DNA from: a virus
Length of the DNA stretch: 64,000 nt
Virus record (IMG/VR): IMGVR_UViG_3300032893_000016
Span: 1 to 64,000 of that record
Reading direction: 5' to 3' (one strand)
In this document: positions 63,384 to 64,000 of the stretch, one piece after another
Numbering within the stretch: the first letter of the stretch is position 1
Layout: every line of letters starts with the position of its first letter
Notes under the pieces: model-generated
What the model was told of the DNA's origin: nothing
Database searches by the model: none
What the model saw: the letters and a program-made list of their open reading frames with translations, nothing else
Made by a program: the position numbers and the translations under genes

Positions 63384-63972
63384 GGATAAACAGGCCCCAA
63401 ATCTCAGCGTGCCCGGCACGCAACTCAACTGTCTCTACCGGACATACGGAACTGAACCCATTAAGCTGCATAAAGTGTACTAACCAGCGCTCATCCCAAA
63501 TCGTATAGTGGTACTCCCAAAAGGCCCATTCAGACTTCCGATGGGGCACGGCAATGAAGACAAGGCCATCGTTGGGGTCCAGCATGCTCCGCGCCGCCGC
63601 AATGGCAGCATAGGGATTGTAGACGTGCTCCAAAGAATGATTCAGCACGACGAGGTCGAACTTCTCATCCTTGAACAAATGGCGCAGGTTGGGATCGGTC
63701 ATATCCCAGCGCCGGATATCCAGGTTGAACGGATTGATACTGAAATGAGTGTCGACGCCCGCCACCCGCCGCACAATGCCCGGGTTCATGGACCGAAGCT
63801 GGTTCAGGCAGGTGCCGTAGTCGCACCCCAACTCCAGCACGGACTTGGGCAGCCCAAAATTGTGCTCGAACAGACGATGTGCAAGCCAGTCCATGCCCTG
63901 CCGGGCATAGCTCTCAATCTCCCGCGACCGACCATCATCGTCATGGTTGTGGTGCGCTGTATGCTCCGGCAT
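63376..63972 (-). CDS. Class I SAM-dependent methyltransferase
   Basis: 198 residues (MPEHTAHHNHDDDGRSREI), start behind GGAGGAATC. Motif I is VLELGCDYGTCLNQLRS, motif II region IRRWDMTDPN, motif post-I DLVVLNHSLEHVYNPYAA. Substrate unknown: it has no DPPY-type DNA methylase motif, so a small molecule, lipid, sugar or protein substrate is more likely. First complete gene from the right edge in this transcription direction. Confidence 0.8.
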   Translation of the reverse strand: MPEHTAHHNHDDDGRSREIESYARQGMDWLAHRLFEHNFGLPKSVLELGCDYGTCLNQLRSMNPGIVRRVAGVDTHFSINPFNLDIRRWDMTDPNLRHLFKDEKFDLVVLNHSLEHVYNPYAAIAAARSMLDPNDGLVFIAVPHRKSEWAFWEYHYTIWDERWLVHFMQLNGFSSVCPVETVELRAGHAEIWGLFIRA

Positions 63973-64000
63973 GATTCCTCCTAGAAGGGCTGGACTAGCC

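Noticed and set aside
1-64000. CRISPR arrays, transposons, integrase, attachment sites
   Set aside because: No direct-repeat/spacer pattern, transposase or integrase motif was seen.

Overview
The window is 64 kb of a tailed-phage (Caudoviricetes) genome with a long-tail, siphovirus-like structural set: tape measure, tail tube, tail terminator, HK97-type head and head-tail connector genes. It is roughly 57% GC by eye. Both edges cut through operons. The tail-tip cassette (DUF2460 protein, DUF2163/BR0599-like protein, NlpC/P60 peptidase, large hub protein) has the gene order seen in alphaproteobacterial gene transfer agents and related phages. Together with strong AGGAGG ribosome sites this suggests an alphaproteobacterial host, but that is inference. 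No integrase, tRNA, holin or dedicated endolysin was found.

Layout, left to right. 1-10 kb: tail genes on the minus strand, from hub protein back to connector. 10-15.4 kb: major capsid and a very long prohead protease-scaffold fusion. 15.4-23.5 kb: an accessory region inside the head cluster made of two plus-strand blocks (15588-20091 and 21560-23470) separated by a short minus-strand block (20088-21392). It encodes small proteins, an HTH regulator, a ParB-like protein and a protein ending in an RNA polymerase alpha-CTD-like domain. A structured intergenic element lies at 23474-23602. 23.6-29.4 kb: head morphogenesis protein, portal (with a fused 2H-phosphoesterase-like domain) and terminase. 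29.4-35.6 kb: virion or fibre genes, including a 774-residue protein built largely of 14-residue repeats. 35.7-46.5 kb: a dense minus-strand run of small, overlapping accessory genes (PRTase, MazG-like, YkgJ-like, HNH, two Tat-signal proteins) plus one plus-strand gene. 46.6-60 kb: a T4-like recombination and replication set (gp46/gp47-like, PD-(D/E)XK-like nuclease, UvsX-like, gp32-like SSB with an RGG tail, UvsY-like, clamp loader, UDG-PolA fusion, sliding clamp). 60-64 kb: 7-deazaguanine genes (FolE, QueC, DpdA-like transglycosylase), an HAD protein, a methyltransferase and three tandem paralogues next to the DpdA-like gene.

How the parts fit. FolE and QueC would feed preQ0 synthesis and the DpdA-like enzyme would insert it into phage DNA as protection from restriction; QueD and QueE are not in this window. 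The replication set looks largely self-sufficient (own polymerase, clamp, loader, SSB, recombinase), although helicase and primase are not seen. The plus-strand genes share near-identical leaders (13-mer GCCTCAGGAGGGC) and probably form a separately controlled set.

The strongest unexplained DNA-level signal is two iterated palindromes, ACGATCGT (22 copies by hand count, about 1 expected) and ACGCCGGCGT (11 copies, about 0.1 expected). They are spread over the window in several reading frames and in intergenic DNA.
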